The notes under the pieces are model-generated. The model was given only the letters and a program-made list of their open reading frames with translations. It had not been told where the DNA came from and made no database searches. A stretch of DNA of 64,000 bases from Deroplatys truncata. Lineage: Eukaryota > Arthropoda > Insecta > Mantodea > Mantidae. The stretch lies in assembly GCA_030765065.1 (NCBI GenBank), contig CM060984.1:84717988-84781987 (forward strand), in the 5' to 3' direction. The position numbers and the translations under genes were made by a program. This document shows positions 36,655-48,342 of the stretch, one piece after another. Positions within the stretch are counted from its first letter, which is position 1. Every line of letters begins with the position of its first letter.

Positions 36655-39600
36655 AATACTCAAGCACCTAGGAACCGAGATCGATGCGATAACTCCGAGT
36701 AATTATGATAAACTTGAAGGAAGGTACATGGATACTCTAGTACCCAGGAACCCAGATCGATGCGATAACTCCGAGTAATTATGATAAACTTGAAGGAAGG
36801 TACATGAATACTCTAGTACCCAGGAACCGAGATCGATGCGATAACTCCGAGTAATTATGATAAACTTGAAGGAAGGTACATGGATTCTCTAGTACCCAGG
36901 AACCCAGATCGATGCAATAACTCCGAGTAATTATGATAAACTTGAAGGAAGGTACATGAATACTCTAGTACCCAGGAACCCAGATCGATGCGATAACTCC
37001 GAGTAATTATGATAAACTTGAAGGAAGGTACATGGATACTCTAGTACCCAGGAACCGAGATCGATGCGATATCTCCGAGTAATTATCATAAACTTGAGGG
37101 AAGGTACATGAATCAGATACTCTAGTACACAGGAACCTGGATGGATGCGATAACCCCGAGTAATTATGATAACCTTGAAGGAAGGTACATGAATCAGATA
37201 CTCTAGTACCCTGGCACCTGGATCGATGCGATAACTCCGAGTAATTATGATAAACTTGAAGGAAGGTACATGAATACTCTAGTACCCAGGAACCGAGATC
37301 GATGCGATAACTCCGAGTAATTATGATAAACTTGAAGGAAGGTACATGGATACTCTAGTACCCAGGAACCGAGATCGATGCGATAACTCCGAGTAATTAT
37401 GATAAACTTGAAGGAAGGTACATGAATCAGATACTCTAGTACCCTGGAACCTGGATCGATGCGATAACTCCGAGTAATTATGATAAACTTGAAGGAAGGT
37501 ACATGAATCAGATACTCTAGTACCCTGGAACCTGGATCGATGCGATAACTCCGAGTAATTATGATAAACTTGAAAGAAGGTACATGAATCAGATACTCTA
37601 GTACCCTGGAACCTGGATCCATGCGATAACTCCGAGTAATTATGATACACTTGAAGGAAGGTACATGAATACTCTAGTACCCAGGAACCGAGATCGATGC
37701 GATAACTCCGAGTAATTATGATAAACTTGAAGGAAGGTACACGGATACTCTAATACCCAGGAACCGAGATCGATGCGATAACTCCGAGTAATTATGATAA
37801 AAACTTGAAGGAAGGTACATGAATCAGATACTCTAGTACTCTGGAACCTGGATCGATGCGATAACTCCGAGTAATTATGATAAACTTGAAGGAAGGTACA
37901 TGAATCAGATACTCTAGTACCCTGGAACCTGGATCGATGCGATAACTCCGAGTAATTATGATAAACTTGAAGGAAGGTACATGAATACTCTAGTACCCAG
38001 GAACCGAGATCGATGCGATAACTCCGACTAATTATGATAAACTTGAAGGAAGGTACATGGATACTCTAATACCCAGGAACCGAGATCGATGCGATAACTC
38101 CGAGTAATTATGATAAACTTGAAGCAAGGTACATGAATACTCTAGTACCCAGGAACCTGGATCGATGCGATAACTCCGAGTAATTATGATAAACTTGAAG
38201 GAAGGTACATGAATACTCTAGTACCCAGGAACCGAGATCGATGCGATAACTCCGACTAATTATGATAAACTTGAAGGAAGGTACATGGATACTCTAATAC
38301 CCAGGAACCGAGATCGATGCGATAACTCCGAGTAATTATGATAAACTTGAAGGAAGGTACATGGATACTCTAGTACCCAGGAACCTAGATCGATGCGATA
38401 ACTCCGAGTAATTATGATAAACTTGAAGGAAGGTACATGAATCAAATACTCTAGTACCCAGGAACCTGGATCGATGCGATAACTCCGAGTAATTATGATA
38501 AACTTGAAGGAAGGTACATGGATACTCTAGTACCCAGGAACCTGGATCGATGCGATAACTCCGAGTAATTATGATAAACTTGAAGGAAGGTACATGGATA
38601 CTCTAGTACCCAGGAACCTGGATCGATGCGATAACCCCGAGTAATTATGATAAACTTGAAGGAAGGTACATGAATCAGATACTCTAGTACCCAGGAACCT
38701 GGATCGATGCGATAACTCCGAGTAATTATGATAAACTTGAGGGAAGGTACATGAATCAGATACTCTAGTACCCAGGAACCTGGATCGATGCGATAACTCC
38801 GAGTAATTATGATAAACTTGAAGGAAGGTACATGAATCAGATACTCTAGTACCCTGGAACCTGGATCGATGCGATAACTCTGAGTAATTATGATAAACTT
38901 GAAGGAAGGTACATGAATACTCTAGTACCCAGGAACCGAGATCGATGCGATAACTCCGAGTAATTATGATAAACTTGAAGGAAGGTACATGGATACTCTA
39001 GTACCCAGGAACCGAGATCGATACGATAACTCCGAGTAATTATGATAAACTTGAAGGAAGGTACATGGATACTCTAGTACCCAGGAACCTGGATCGATGC
39101 GATAACTCCGAGTAATTATGATAAACTTGAAGGAAGGTACATGGATACTCTAGTACCCAGGAACCGAGATCGATACGATAACTCCGAGTAATTATGATAA
39201 ACTTGAAGGAAGGTACATGGATACTCTAGTACCCAGGAACCTGGATCGATGCGATAACTCCGAGTAATTATGATATACTTGAAGGAAGGTACATGGATAC
39301 TCTAGTACCCAGGAACCTGGATCGATGCGATAACTCCGAGTAATTATGATAAACTTGAAGGAAGGTACATGGATACTCTAGTACCCAGGAACCTGGATCG
39401 ATACGATAACTCCGAGTAATTATGATAAACTTGAAGGAAGGTACATGGATACTCTAGTACCCAGGAACCTGGATCGATGCGATAACTCCGAGTAATTATG
39501 ATAAACTTGAAGGAAGGTACATGGATACTCTAGTACCCAGGAACCTGGATCGATGCGATAACTCCGAGTAATTATGATAAACTTGAAGGAAGGTACATGG

Positions 39601-39912
39601 ATACTCTAGTACCCAGGAACCTGGATCGATGCGATAACTCCGAGTAATTATGATAAACTTGAAGGAAGGTACATGGATACTCTAGTACCCAGGAACCTGG
39701 ATCGATGCGATAACTCCGAGTAATTATGATAAACTTGAAGGAAGGTACATGGATACTCTAGTACCCAGGAACCTGGATCGATACGATAACTCCGAGTAAT
39801 TATGATAAACTTGAAGGAAGGTACATGGATACTCTAGTACCCAGGAACCTGGATCGATACGATAACTCCGAGTAATTGTGATAAACTTGAAGCAAGGTAC
39901 ATGAATCAGATA
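36655..39912. repeat. Satellite array, 76/81-bp monomers, about 42 copies
   Basis: The core of each monomer is GATCGATGCGATAACTCCGA, followed by GTAATTATGATAAACTTGAA and GGAAGGTACATG, then ACTCTAGTACCCAGGAACC. Two length classes: 76 bp (GGATACTC or GAATACTC) and 81 bp (GAATCAGATACTC, 5 bp longer). Further diagnostic variants are CCGAG versus CCTGG and CCCAGG versus CCCTGG. The 81-bp class is interspersed between about 37100 and 38850. From about 39060 to 39890 monomers are nearly uniform 76-bp CCTGG types. Long frames on the minus strand arise because 81 is divisible by three; they are not genes. Confidence 0.95.
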
Positions 39913-39924
39913 CGAGATTCAGTG

Positions 39925-40000
39925 TGCATGGGGAGGGATCTATCATGGTGACTCACAAAGTGACAGTCTGTGGTTTGAACTCCAGCCGTGGCAAGGAATT
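39925..40000 (+). mobile_element. tRNA-like SINE head abutting the satellite
   Basis: CTATCATGGTGACTCACAAA (A-box-like) and GTGGTTTGAACTCCAGC (B-box-like) lie about 35 bp apart, followed by GGCAAGGAATTTTTC. Spacing and motifs suit a tRNA-derived pol III promoter. No copy with an intact acceptor stem is present, so it is not a tRNA gene. Confidence 0.5.
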
Positions 40001-40254
40001 TTTCAAATCAACTTTCCATTTGTTCTGATATTTAATATAATTTTCTACTGGTATTATTTACAGCAAATAACAATATTTTTCAGTAAGGTTTAGATATTTA
40101 AAGCTTTCAAAATTGTAGTATGTACACAGTTTCCGTATTTTATGAACATTGCTTTTTCATAACTTAATTTCGCATAATACAATTTTTGTAATGCGCTCTC
40201 ATTTCGTTCTGTTAGGTTTAATGATAACTTGTATTATTTTCTTTCTTTGATTTT

Positions 40255-40600
40255 ATCGGCGAGGTGGCGCCGCGGCAATGTATGCGACTCGCATTCGGGA
40301 GATCCGCGATTCAACCCCCGGGGACTACCAACTTGATCGGAGGTTTTTTCTTTTTTGCTGTTTTTCTCGGTCGCTAGGCTAATGCTGGGTTGGCTAATTT
40401 GATCCGCGAAGTTTCGTATCATCCCTTTCATCACTGCATTTCATTTGCTTCTCCTTCATCGCCATACCACCATTGGGCTGATCACAGATCCTGGATATGC
40501 TATGATCCAAAAGTTTGCTTGTTCCTAGAGCGGTATTACCCCAAGGCATTAGCTTGTAAGTCCTACAAGGAGTAGGGTAATCCGTTGAAGAAGAAAACGT
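40255..40600 (+). mobile_element. tRNA-derived SINE, copy 2
   Basis: The head, GAGGTGGCGCCGCGGCAATG, is A-box-like, and GATCCGCGATTCAACCC is the B box. The middle has CATTTCATTTGCTTCTCC and TTGGGCTGATCACAGATCC; the end has GTAAGTCCTACAAGGAGTAG. Collinear with 33712-34060 but with a different tRNA-like head, which suggests either head exchange or strong divergence. Confidence 0.75.
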
Positions 40601-43097
40601 TAAGACAGAAACTCTGTGAAATTGTAAACAAATGAACTGTTATTGAAAAGTATTTCATTTATAACTTTTTATGGTATGTTGAAGTGACAAGATCCGCCCG
40701 AATAATAAAGAATAAATAATAACAAATAAGAAGAATAATTAATAAATATATCATCAAAATAATAAGAAGGAATACCAGTATGAGGGAAGAATAAAAGAGA
40801 ACATAAGAATTAGAGAAAGGGGGGAGTAAAATCATGAAGAGAAAACTAGAGGGTAGATATTAATTAATAATAAGAACATAAAATAAAATGTAGGAAACGT
40901 GTAGTTGAGAACGAACAAACTCGGCGAAAATCACACAAAGATAGCAGACGTAGGAAAGGACAGGAAAAAGAACATTAGGAATCGCTTAGTGACAATAGGA
41001 ACCGAGTTGTGCACACAGGATGGCAAGACAACAGGCAGGAAACCGAAGTTAATCAAGCGCACAGAAAATGCAGTAAAGCGAACATAATTTGTTAATGTTA
41101 GACGCGAGCGAGACTCGGTCGATGAAATTGAGAACCAATGGTAGACGGAGGAAAAATTCAGAAATGTAACCAATCAGAACGATTAAAAGTCACGTTAATA
41201 GCAAAAAGTGAGAGAGAAACTAGAAAATGGGCGTGAAATAGAAAATTATCTATGAAGCAGAGCGACGTTCAGACGTGCGTAATATACCTCACTCTGTGTC
41301 GAAACGTCGGGGAGAGAAGAAGACTCTGTGTCGAAACTTCGGGGAGAGAAGATGATTCGTAGAGAAAGAAATAGATTTGTGTAGGAAACGTGAGGGAAAG
41401 TAAGATAGATCTAGAAATTCAAAATATCTTATATTAAAGAGGGAAACAGTGTAGCGGTCTTCGAGTAAATATTTGCGTATTGAAAACCAGTTTAAGGCAG
41501 CCGCGAGTAACAGGGTAACTAGGGAATGACAAAAGGAAAGGTCATTAGCGTAATTTTGTAACATACTTCAACTTCGCAAAGTAATTAGGAAAGGGTAAGA
41601 GCACGGAAACAGTAGCAGGGGTGACAGGAAAAATCGCGTCTTGTGTGGAAAGGAGATTCGTACGAGGACATCAGTGTGGATCATCAATAAACGGGCCATC
41701 TGAGAGGAGAAAGTGAACTTCATTTATCTCCCATCCACACTCCCTGAGGTAAGAGACTCCTGAACGTAAATTCCTCTACCTGAGTAGCCGGAAGCAACAA
41801 CAATCCAACCACCAAGAACCACATCATTACAAACCATTCTTTTTCCATTCCCAAATCCCGCTATAATGTGTATTACGTACTGCGTTTTATTGGTTTAATA
41901 GTCTGATACCGTAATTATTGACGGGAGAAGTAAATAATTAAACAAAGAAGTGACAGTAAGATAGCGAAATAATTGAAATAAATAATTTCCTCATATTAAA
42001 TCAATGTATAATATAGTAAGCTTGAGTTGAAAGATTTATCGGAGAAACAGGTCATTGTTGAGTCATGTTAACCAAACTCATTAGTATCAGCCGAACTAAC
42101 GAACGCATTAGCTTAGAGATTCTGGGAGTTCAGTTAGTTTATAAGCTCAGCATATTTGCAGTCACCTAGGCCAGAATTCCGAAAAAGAGAGGTGTAAGGT
42201 ATTTCCAAGAATTTAGCCAAACCTCATGATAACAGTTAAGAGGCGTGCATGAAGAGATTTTTTACTATTGGCACGGGCGTAAAATAAAGCCGGAAGGGAA
42301 TAACATGTAGGCGGGGCTAAAAGTAATAAAGGCGTGCAATTTTAGATCAGAGAATTTCTCCCTCCCTCTCTCTGGGTAATGGCTCTGGCACTTACAGTCG
42401 TTCGTGCACACCTTCGCGCAACAGTTGTGCATACATGCTCTCTCTGGTACCGTCTTCCGTACTTACTGCTCTGATATTTTAAGCGCCTAATGACGCGGTT
42501 GCGTGAGTAAGATTTCGCGGCTATTGCGAGAGGTCTCGCCGATAAGCAATTTAGGGCTCACGGCAAGTTACGCTGCTAGTTTCTTTTATTGCGGAAGCAG
42601 ATATTTCCAACCGTAACTTTGACACTGAGAAGTTAGCAGGTATAATAATTCAGTTGTTACAATTTTCAGTGCTACGATTCATAATCGTTTTCATTCTTTA
42701 TCTTCAAATCATCGGCAATGCACTTCCATTTACTCAAATATTAGTTCACAATTAATTTCTCAGTCAATTTATACTGGTGTTGTGCTTTAACAATACGCCC
42801 ACGCATACCCGAGAGAAAGTTCTCATAGCTTTCCACTAAACCAGCTGGCGCACGAGACAACAGACAAGCTACGAGATCACGTCAGCAGAATCAACAGCGA
42901 AGCAGGTAAAGAAAAGACAACAAAATTGCCGAACGTAGTTGCCGTATCAACTCGTAATATATGCAATGCATGATTTTGAAACTTCTCTGTCGACAATGTT
43001 GCTGACAATTCTGACACACAACAGCATGCCAGTAATTATGCAATCTAGAGTTGTTTTCAATTATCCAGGTTTCTTGCTGTCATTGCGGCTGTATTTA
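40601..43097. other. Unassigned AT-rich to mixed sequence
   Basis: No coding homology recognised. A 32-bp direct duplication lies at about 41291-41354 (ACTCTGTGTCGAAACGTCGG, and the same with ACTTCGG). A GC-richer stretch with CTCTCTCTGGGTAATGGC and TGACGCGGTTGCGTGAGT lies at about 42340-42560; no gene could be tied to it. Confidence 0.35.
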
Positions 43098-43600
43098 ACG
43101 TTTATTTATTTATTACTCTGGTAGGCGTTAAAGCCATGAGGCCTTCTCTTCCACTCAACCAGGTAATACAATACAATGTAATAAAAACATGAACGCACAA
43201 AGGTCTAACAAACATATTAAAATGAAGAAAAGAAAAATACAAATCAACATACATACAAAGCTCCAAGAAGGATATTAAAATGAAGAAAAGAAACAATATA
43301 ACAAAATGCCTTTAAGGCAGTATCCATGTAAGTAAAAACAATTACTCTAAATGGTTTAATATTTAAATTTGAAATATTGGTTGCTAGCACATAAAATAAT
43401 AGTACTAATTGATGATTATTGCGACGTATTAATCATTATAATAGAGTAATAGATTGTGTTGGACTATAAATGTGTGCTCTACTTTTCCTCTTGAACTGTA
43501 TAACGTTCGGCAGTCCAGTATGTCTTCCGGCAGGGAATTCCAAAGATAAGCTAATACTACAGTGAATGATGTGTAGGTTGTATTATAAGCAGGTATAACA
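43098..43600 (-). pseudogene. 3' end of a LINE (reverse-transcriptase C-terminus and 3' UTR)
   Basis: Near 43560-43480 the minus strand reads VLAYLWNSLPEDIL; LWNSLP is a hallmark near the C-terminus of many Jockey/CR1-type LINE polymerases. Towards 43100 the 3' region reads AGAAGGCCTCATGGCTTTAA and ends in TAATAAATAAATAAA, a short TAAA-type tail. The rest of the element is absent, as expected for 5' truncation. Confidence 0.55.
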
Positions 43601-44262
43601 AGAATGAGAGAACTTCGTGAGCTGTTTCTCGATTATGACTGCCAGAAAGTATTTAAAGTTTATCCCCTTGCGAACGAAAATGCTATATGATCAATTACTT
43701 ATACCCCTGTTTATACCTTTATGATCGACCATGCCAAAGTGTAGTATTTATACGACTGGTAGCAGTATTTTAATGGGCCTCATTAAAGTACCTCTGTTCA
43801 TTAAAGTATTGGTATTCGACCAATCAGAAGTGGCCACGTAACATTGTGAAAGCGCAAGTATCGATTATTCTGCGTAGTACGTCTCACAACGCTAGCAACT
43901 TTGTTTGACAAAGGTGCTACAAGGTCATTGTACTGTAATCATAGATAAAGGAATAACGATTGTAACACATCACTCAAACCAGAACGAATACTTATGAAAC
44001 GTTTAATTTAGATACATGGTCGAGCATAAACAGTCGTATGAACTTTGACTATAATGGTGATTAAAACGCTCGCTTCGCTTCGCGCGCTCGGTTAATAATA
44101 ATACTCACGTTTTAATTACTACCATTATCGTCTCGTTGCATAATACATTATTAAAGAGGGGTGTTAGATCACTTCAGAAAAACAAAGAGACGTTTCAGAA
44201 TTTTTATTATAAATGCGAAATAACCGTTCATTTGAACTCTTTCTAAAAGCAGCTTGTTATTT
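43601..44262. other. Unassigned, with a small inverted repeat
   Basis: ATAATGGTGATTAAAACGC at about 44050 faces CGTTTTAATTACTACCATTAT at about 44111. Between them is CGCTCGCTTCGCTTCGCGCG. This could be a folded-back element remnant. Confidence 0.35.
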
Positions 44263-44600
44263 TCTCTATCACCTATACACAGTAGGTAAGAAGTAGTATT
44301 GCATTCCCTCCAACAATTCCATGTCCAGATTGAATTAAGGAAGGAAGAAAAGGCTGGGCATTTTAGAAAAAGGTTCGCGAGCGTGTTTGTGTGTTCTATG
44401 AACAATAGGATATTTGGTGTTTAACTCTAGCAATTCCAAGGATGCGATACGAAGGTCTTCAAGAAATCTTCTTTAAAACTTCTCCCACTAAAATTACCCT
44501 TTATTGGGGAAAAATGTTCCTTATTTTTACACTTAAAATAGAACCAACGATTTTGATTAAACTACCATAACGTACGTTCGAGATTTTTCGTTCACAATGT
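44263..44600 (+). mobile_element. Old Helentron-like head fragment
   Basis: ATTTTCTCTATCACCTATAC and GTATTGCATTCCCTCCAAC are followed by AGGATGCGATACGAAGGTC and AACGATTTTGATTAAACTAC, in family order. The fragment ends about 40 bp before the Polinton target site. Confidence 0.55.
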
Positions 44601-44640
44601 ATATATGTATATATTGAATTTGTTTCATTGAATTTTATAT

Positions 44641-44646
44641 AACAAG
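44641..44646. other. Left target-site duplication of the Polinton
   Basis: AACAAG, identical to 59884-59889. A 6-bp duplication is characteristic of Polinton integration by a retroviral-type integrase. Confidence 0.93.
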
Positions 44647-45423
44647 AGTAGGGGTATATTTTGCGAGCCAGCCTATTTAATATGCAGGAATGTGCAATTA
44701 ATATGCTAATTAGGCCCCCTCCTCCACCTGCCACGACCCCTGGTCATAAGTTTTGCGAAGTATAATGGAAAGGTTGACAGGTATGCAATTAAGGTTGTGC
44801 ATCACCTGTCAAAATGAACAATAGTGTAATAAATTATGCTCTGTAACAAAAGAGGAGACACTATTCTCCCCATTCCATTCCCCGCACACGTGTTCGTTAG
44901 GAAGGCTACACCTGTAGCAAATCCCTCCCCCAGCTGCATTCTATTCTCTCTCCAAACATGCGCACCTGGGCAATATAAGAAAGACCGTGCCTTTTCCCTG
45001 TCAAACTGAACAATGGTGTAATAAATTACGCTTTGTGACAAAAGAACCGACGCTATTCTCCCCATTCCATTTCCTGCACACGTGTTCTTTAGGAAGGCCA
45101 CACATGTAGCAACCCCCGCCCCCTGCCTTCCATTTTCTCTCCAAACACATGCAATATACATGCAAAGAGCCAATCTGGTGCAGCGATAATAACAGAACAG
45201 GTGGTGAACCGTGAATACCTGGGCGCAATAAATTTTCCTACTCGACAGAGAGGGTACAGCAGCACTAGACAATGGGTATTAAATCACACTTTGTTAAAGC
45301 ATCCGACATCCCGGCGCCATCTCAGTTCCCATGTTGCAAGCTTCATTACTTGAGGGAAACCTGCAGCATTGCTATTACACCTGGCATATCTTTTGTTTGA
45401 CGGTAAAAAAGACAGCCGCGGTT
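44647..45423 (+). repeat. Left terminal inverted repeat of the Polinton, with internal duplication
   Basis: Matches 59285-59883 in reverse complement from AGTAGGGGTATAT to GACAGCCGCGGTT. It is 178 bp longer than the right one because a block beginning CTGTCAAA (44806) is repeated 192 bp later (44998, CTGTCAAACTGAACAATGG). The repeat copies have diverged from each other. Short open frames on the minus strand in this region are shadows. Confidence 0.93.
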
Positions 45424-45960
45424 CTATCCCTCCCCCTTATATTCATCAGTAGCAGATTCTCGCACAAATAAAATCTCTCTTCGCACCCGGCACGAAGACC
45501 CACGGACATTCCCGAACATATACATGCTCAGTGTATTCTAAAAACTTGGTCTAAACAGCCGAACCTTCACGAAAACCTACGGACATCTCCGAACACAGAT
45601 ATACACGATCCTAACATCTCTAACACTTCCTCCAAGCACACGAACCTGTACGACGATCTACGGGCATCACCGAACATAGTTACACATGTTCAACTCTGTT
45701 TTTTCGCATATTGTTCTCTTTCACTGCACTTACACACACATGTTAGCATTGGAAATGATTGTCTTTACAGAAGTCAAAACTCTTTGTTTCATTTCCCTGT
45801 AACCTAGCAAAATGTAATTCTTTTCAGGCTACCACATTCACATGATTTTCATCCCCACGCATTTTTATAGCTCGTGTAAACACATTATGGAGGTACTCTC
45901 TGAGAGGGAGATAGTCAGAGAGAGAGAGAAGGGGGAACTGAATCAAGTAAGGATAGAAGT
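45424..45960. repeat. Subterminal iterated repeats inside the left Polinton end
   Basis: Degenerate units of about 85 bp containing CGAACCTTCACGAAAACC or related sequence plus GGACATCTCCGAACA, around 45485, 45565 and 45640. Related units occur at 46870-47030 (ACGAATACCTACGAGTATAC, CCCGAACACAAA). Their reverse complement appears at 57795-57890 near the other end. Confidence 0.6.
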
Positions 45961-45971
45961 GCTGAGAGCCT

Positions 45972-46080
45972 CTGCGCATGCGCAGCAGGCAATAATTCCA
46001 TTGCGTGCAATAATCACATGATGTGTAAACATAACCCACCATGACATTGTACCTGGGGGCTTTAGATCTCTATATAAACA
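45972..46080 (+). promoter_or_regulatory. Candidate promoter: 12-bp palindrome and TATA box
   Basis: TGCGCATGCGCA at 45972-45983 is a perfect palindrome matching the NRF-1/ewg consensus. TATATAAACA at 46071-46080 is a good TATA box 90 bp downstream. It could drive plus-strand transcription of the left part of the Polinton (frames at 46106 and 47171). Inference from motifs only. Confidence 0.4.
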
Positions 46081-46105
46081 GCTAACGACGCATGCTAGAA
46101 CCATT

Positions 46106-46339
46106 GTGAGCTTATTAACTTTACATTCAAATTTTAAAGAACTTCAAAAATATCAACGCGAGGTGTTTTTTAATTTAAGAAGAGGTGTGAGTCATCGATT
46201 TCTACACAAACAAACACACACATACATAGCATTCAACAACACGAAACAATGCAAGATGAGTGAGTTTTTAAATAAGTATACAAATCAGTGTTGGCTTTTT
46301 ACGATTCATTTAATGTTGTTTAAACGATGCAGTGCATGA
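46106..46339 (+). CDS. Hypothetical 77-aa frame downstream of the TATA box
   Basis: MSLLTLHSNFKELQKYQRE start about 30 bp after the TATA box. No recognised family or motif. It could be chance; kept only because of its position after a promoter-like sequence. Confidence 0.25.
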   Translation: MSLLTLHSNFKELQKYQREVFFNLRRGVSHRFLHKQTHTYIAFNNTKQCKMSEFLNKYTNQCWLFTIHLMLFKRCSA

Positions 46340-46394
46340 AAGACGAATCGTTGAAAGAGTATCATATTTTAATGGCATGGATTTCCCGGCGCCC

Positions 46395-46850
46395 TCTTCT
46401 TCCATTCACATTCACACGATTTACTCTACTCATTCTTTATTTCTCTACACATTCACACGATTTTCTCTACTCATTCTTTATTTCTCTACACATTCTTCTT
46501 CCGCGAACATTCAACGATCTTCTATCCTCTATGTTTCATCATCGCAGTGATTTCTACACACGCTCTTCTTCTATTAACATTCATACGATTTTCTCTACAC
46601 CTTCTTCCATTAACATTAATACCATTTTCTCTACTCATTCTTTGTTTCTCTACACATTCTTCTTTCATTCACATTCACATGATTTTCTCTACGCTCTCAT
46701 TGTTTTACCATCACGTGGATTTATACACCCATTCTTCTTCCATTCACATTCACACGATTCTCTCTACCTGCTCCTTATTTCACCATCACAGGAATTTCTA
46801 CACACTCGTCTTCCATTTCCCATCACTCAGATTTCACCACCTACATGATT
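46395..46850. repeat. Degenerate 60-bp-class tandem repeats in the Polinton
   Basis: Units built on CATTCACACGATTTTCTCTA, CTCATTCTTTATTTCTCTAC and ACACATTCTTCTTCCATT recur about seven times. Apparent Ser/His/Phe-rich frames across them on the plus strand are by-products. Confidence 0.7.
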
Positions 46851-47170
46851 GTCACAATCTACCGCTTCTATCAAGCAACCGAACCTCTACGAATACCTAC
46901 GAGTATACCCGAACACAAAGATGCATAAACATACTTACAACCTCTGCTTTGTTACAAAGCTAGCACTTCTATCAAGCACCCAAAAGTACATGAAGACCTA
47001 TGGATATTCCCGAACACAAACATGCATAAACATACTTACAAAAATTGTATCACACACTTTAGTTCTAATATAAATAAATTCATAACTTGTCCTTTCACCT
47101 GATAATGCATTGAAAATAATAATTCATTATCAATGTCTGTTAGAGAATGTTTAGCAGACAGACTTAACAT

Positions 47171-47415
47171 ATGGCTGAGGAGCACAGTTTCCTACCGGCT
47201 CGGCGAATTCAAGATCTCGAAATAGGTCTTAAATGTGAGATAAAGGCTTAAAGAGAGTTCAAACAAGATGCGGTACCAGGATAGTATCTTCGCTGGAGGA
47301 TTGCCAAGTGTTCTTAACTGGACGTTATAATTCGTTAACCGACGAAGAGCTTGCAGAAATGCCTGGAAAAATATATTTGATATATAAGGGCATGGAGAGA
47401 TGGGAAATTTAAGAC
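47171..47415 (+). pseudogene. Small Polinton-type protein of unknown function, frameshifted
   Basis: From an ATG at 47171 (MAEEHSFLPARRI) the frame shifts near 47240 and then reads KRVQTRCGTRIVSSLEDCQ and VFLTGRYNSLTDEEL, ending PGKIYLIYKG. Small proteins with this layout (a TR.G.RIV strand, a VFLP.RY block and a terminal Y...YKG) recur near insect Polinton-like genes as I remember them; their function is not established and a nucleic-acid-binding role is only a guess. No other frame overlaps convincingly. Confidence 0.45.
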
Positions 47416-48303
47416 ATGTAAATTGTCTTTAGTACTCGCAGGGAAGCTATGTAGGAATGTCAAACTTAAGTATTCAATGTTTTCCTATTTTACTATGAAA
47501 TAGAATTCATAAATAAAACAGCTGACTCATTTTTGTTTATTACATATAAACATACAAAAGATACATACTATAGAATTTGTAAATAAAATTCATGAAATCA
47601 CAATGTCACGTGTTTTGAATTCACATTGAAATAGCGCCTGATATCCGAATGTTCATACAAACATACAATTGCTTTCAGGCTACCTACACTTACAAAAGCA
47701 TGTTTTCTAAGATTTTTATTGGGCAATGTTTCAGACGCTGCAATAAGGGGAAGAAGACAACAGTTTTGCAAAGGAGGCTGACGCTCTTTGACGATAGAAT
47801 AACCAACATTGACACCCCCAAGAAACATGCCGGTAACAAGCGAGTGTCGGGACATCTCGAGAAGGCTCAACGTTCAGATTAGGGTTCTTCTACGATTTTC
47901 CAAAGCTTATAGTGAAAAACACAGACAAATTTGTATACGTGACAATGCAAGACTTGGAGATAATTCGAGAGAGTCTCCCTATATGCAAAACATTCCTCCA
48001 ATCGAGAAAGTGTCCGCGAGTGGAATATTGTGAAAATATTGTTTTCTCTTATAATGTCATTGCTTATATGGAAGACGCCAAAATATGATTTTGAACACTA
48101 ATTTAAATGACTGTGAAATACTTTTAAATAGTGATGAAATGTTCACCATAAAAAGAATTGAATCTTTTATACATTACCATTTAGGTAACTTATCTGTTGC
48201 AAGTGTAACGCAGTATGCTGGAACGAGGAGTTGGAGGAGGAAAGTGTTTGAATTGCATGATAAAAAATAATAAAAAAGAATGAAGGTATGTTTTTACATC
48301 ATG
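47416..48303. other. Polinton interior, no recognised gene
   Basis: Plus-strand frames at 47649-47882, 47809-48033 and 48085-48270 show no recognised motif. In active relatives integrase and helper genes occur in comparable intervals, but I see no D,D35E signature here. Confidence 0.4.
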
Positions 48304-48309
48304 TTTTAT
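48304..48309 (-). terminator. Poly(A) signal after the capsid gene
   Basis: AATAAA on the minus strand, 34 bp beyond the capsid stop codon at 48343. Confidence 0.5.
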
Positions 48310-48342
48310 TCATTAAAAAATCCTTACATTACAATGATTGGT

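Noticed and set aside
37245-37650. 125-aa and 109-aa repetitive frames on the minus strand
   Set aside because: Satellite by-product: three consecutive 81-bp monomers keep the frame open. Not a gene.
36655-39912. CRISPR array
   Set aside because: Direct head-to-tail monomers without spacers, in a eukaryotic context.
44802-45272. 156-aa minus-strand frame in the Polinton end
   Set aside because: Falls in the terminal inverted repeat and spans its internal duplication; no motif and not collinear with any gene.
46327-47073. Long overlapping plus-strand open frames rich in Ser, His, Phe and Thr
   Set aside because: They run through degenerate tandem repeats, occur in two frames at once and show no family motif.
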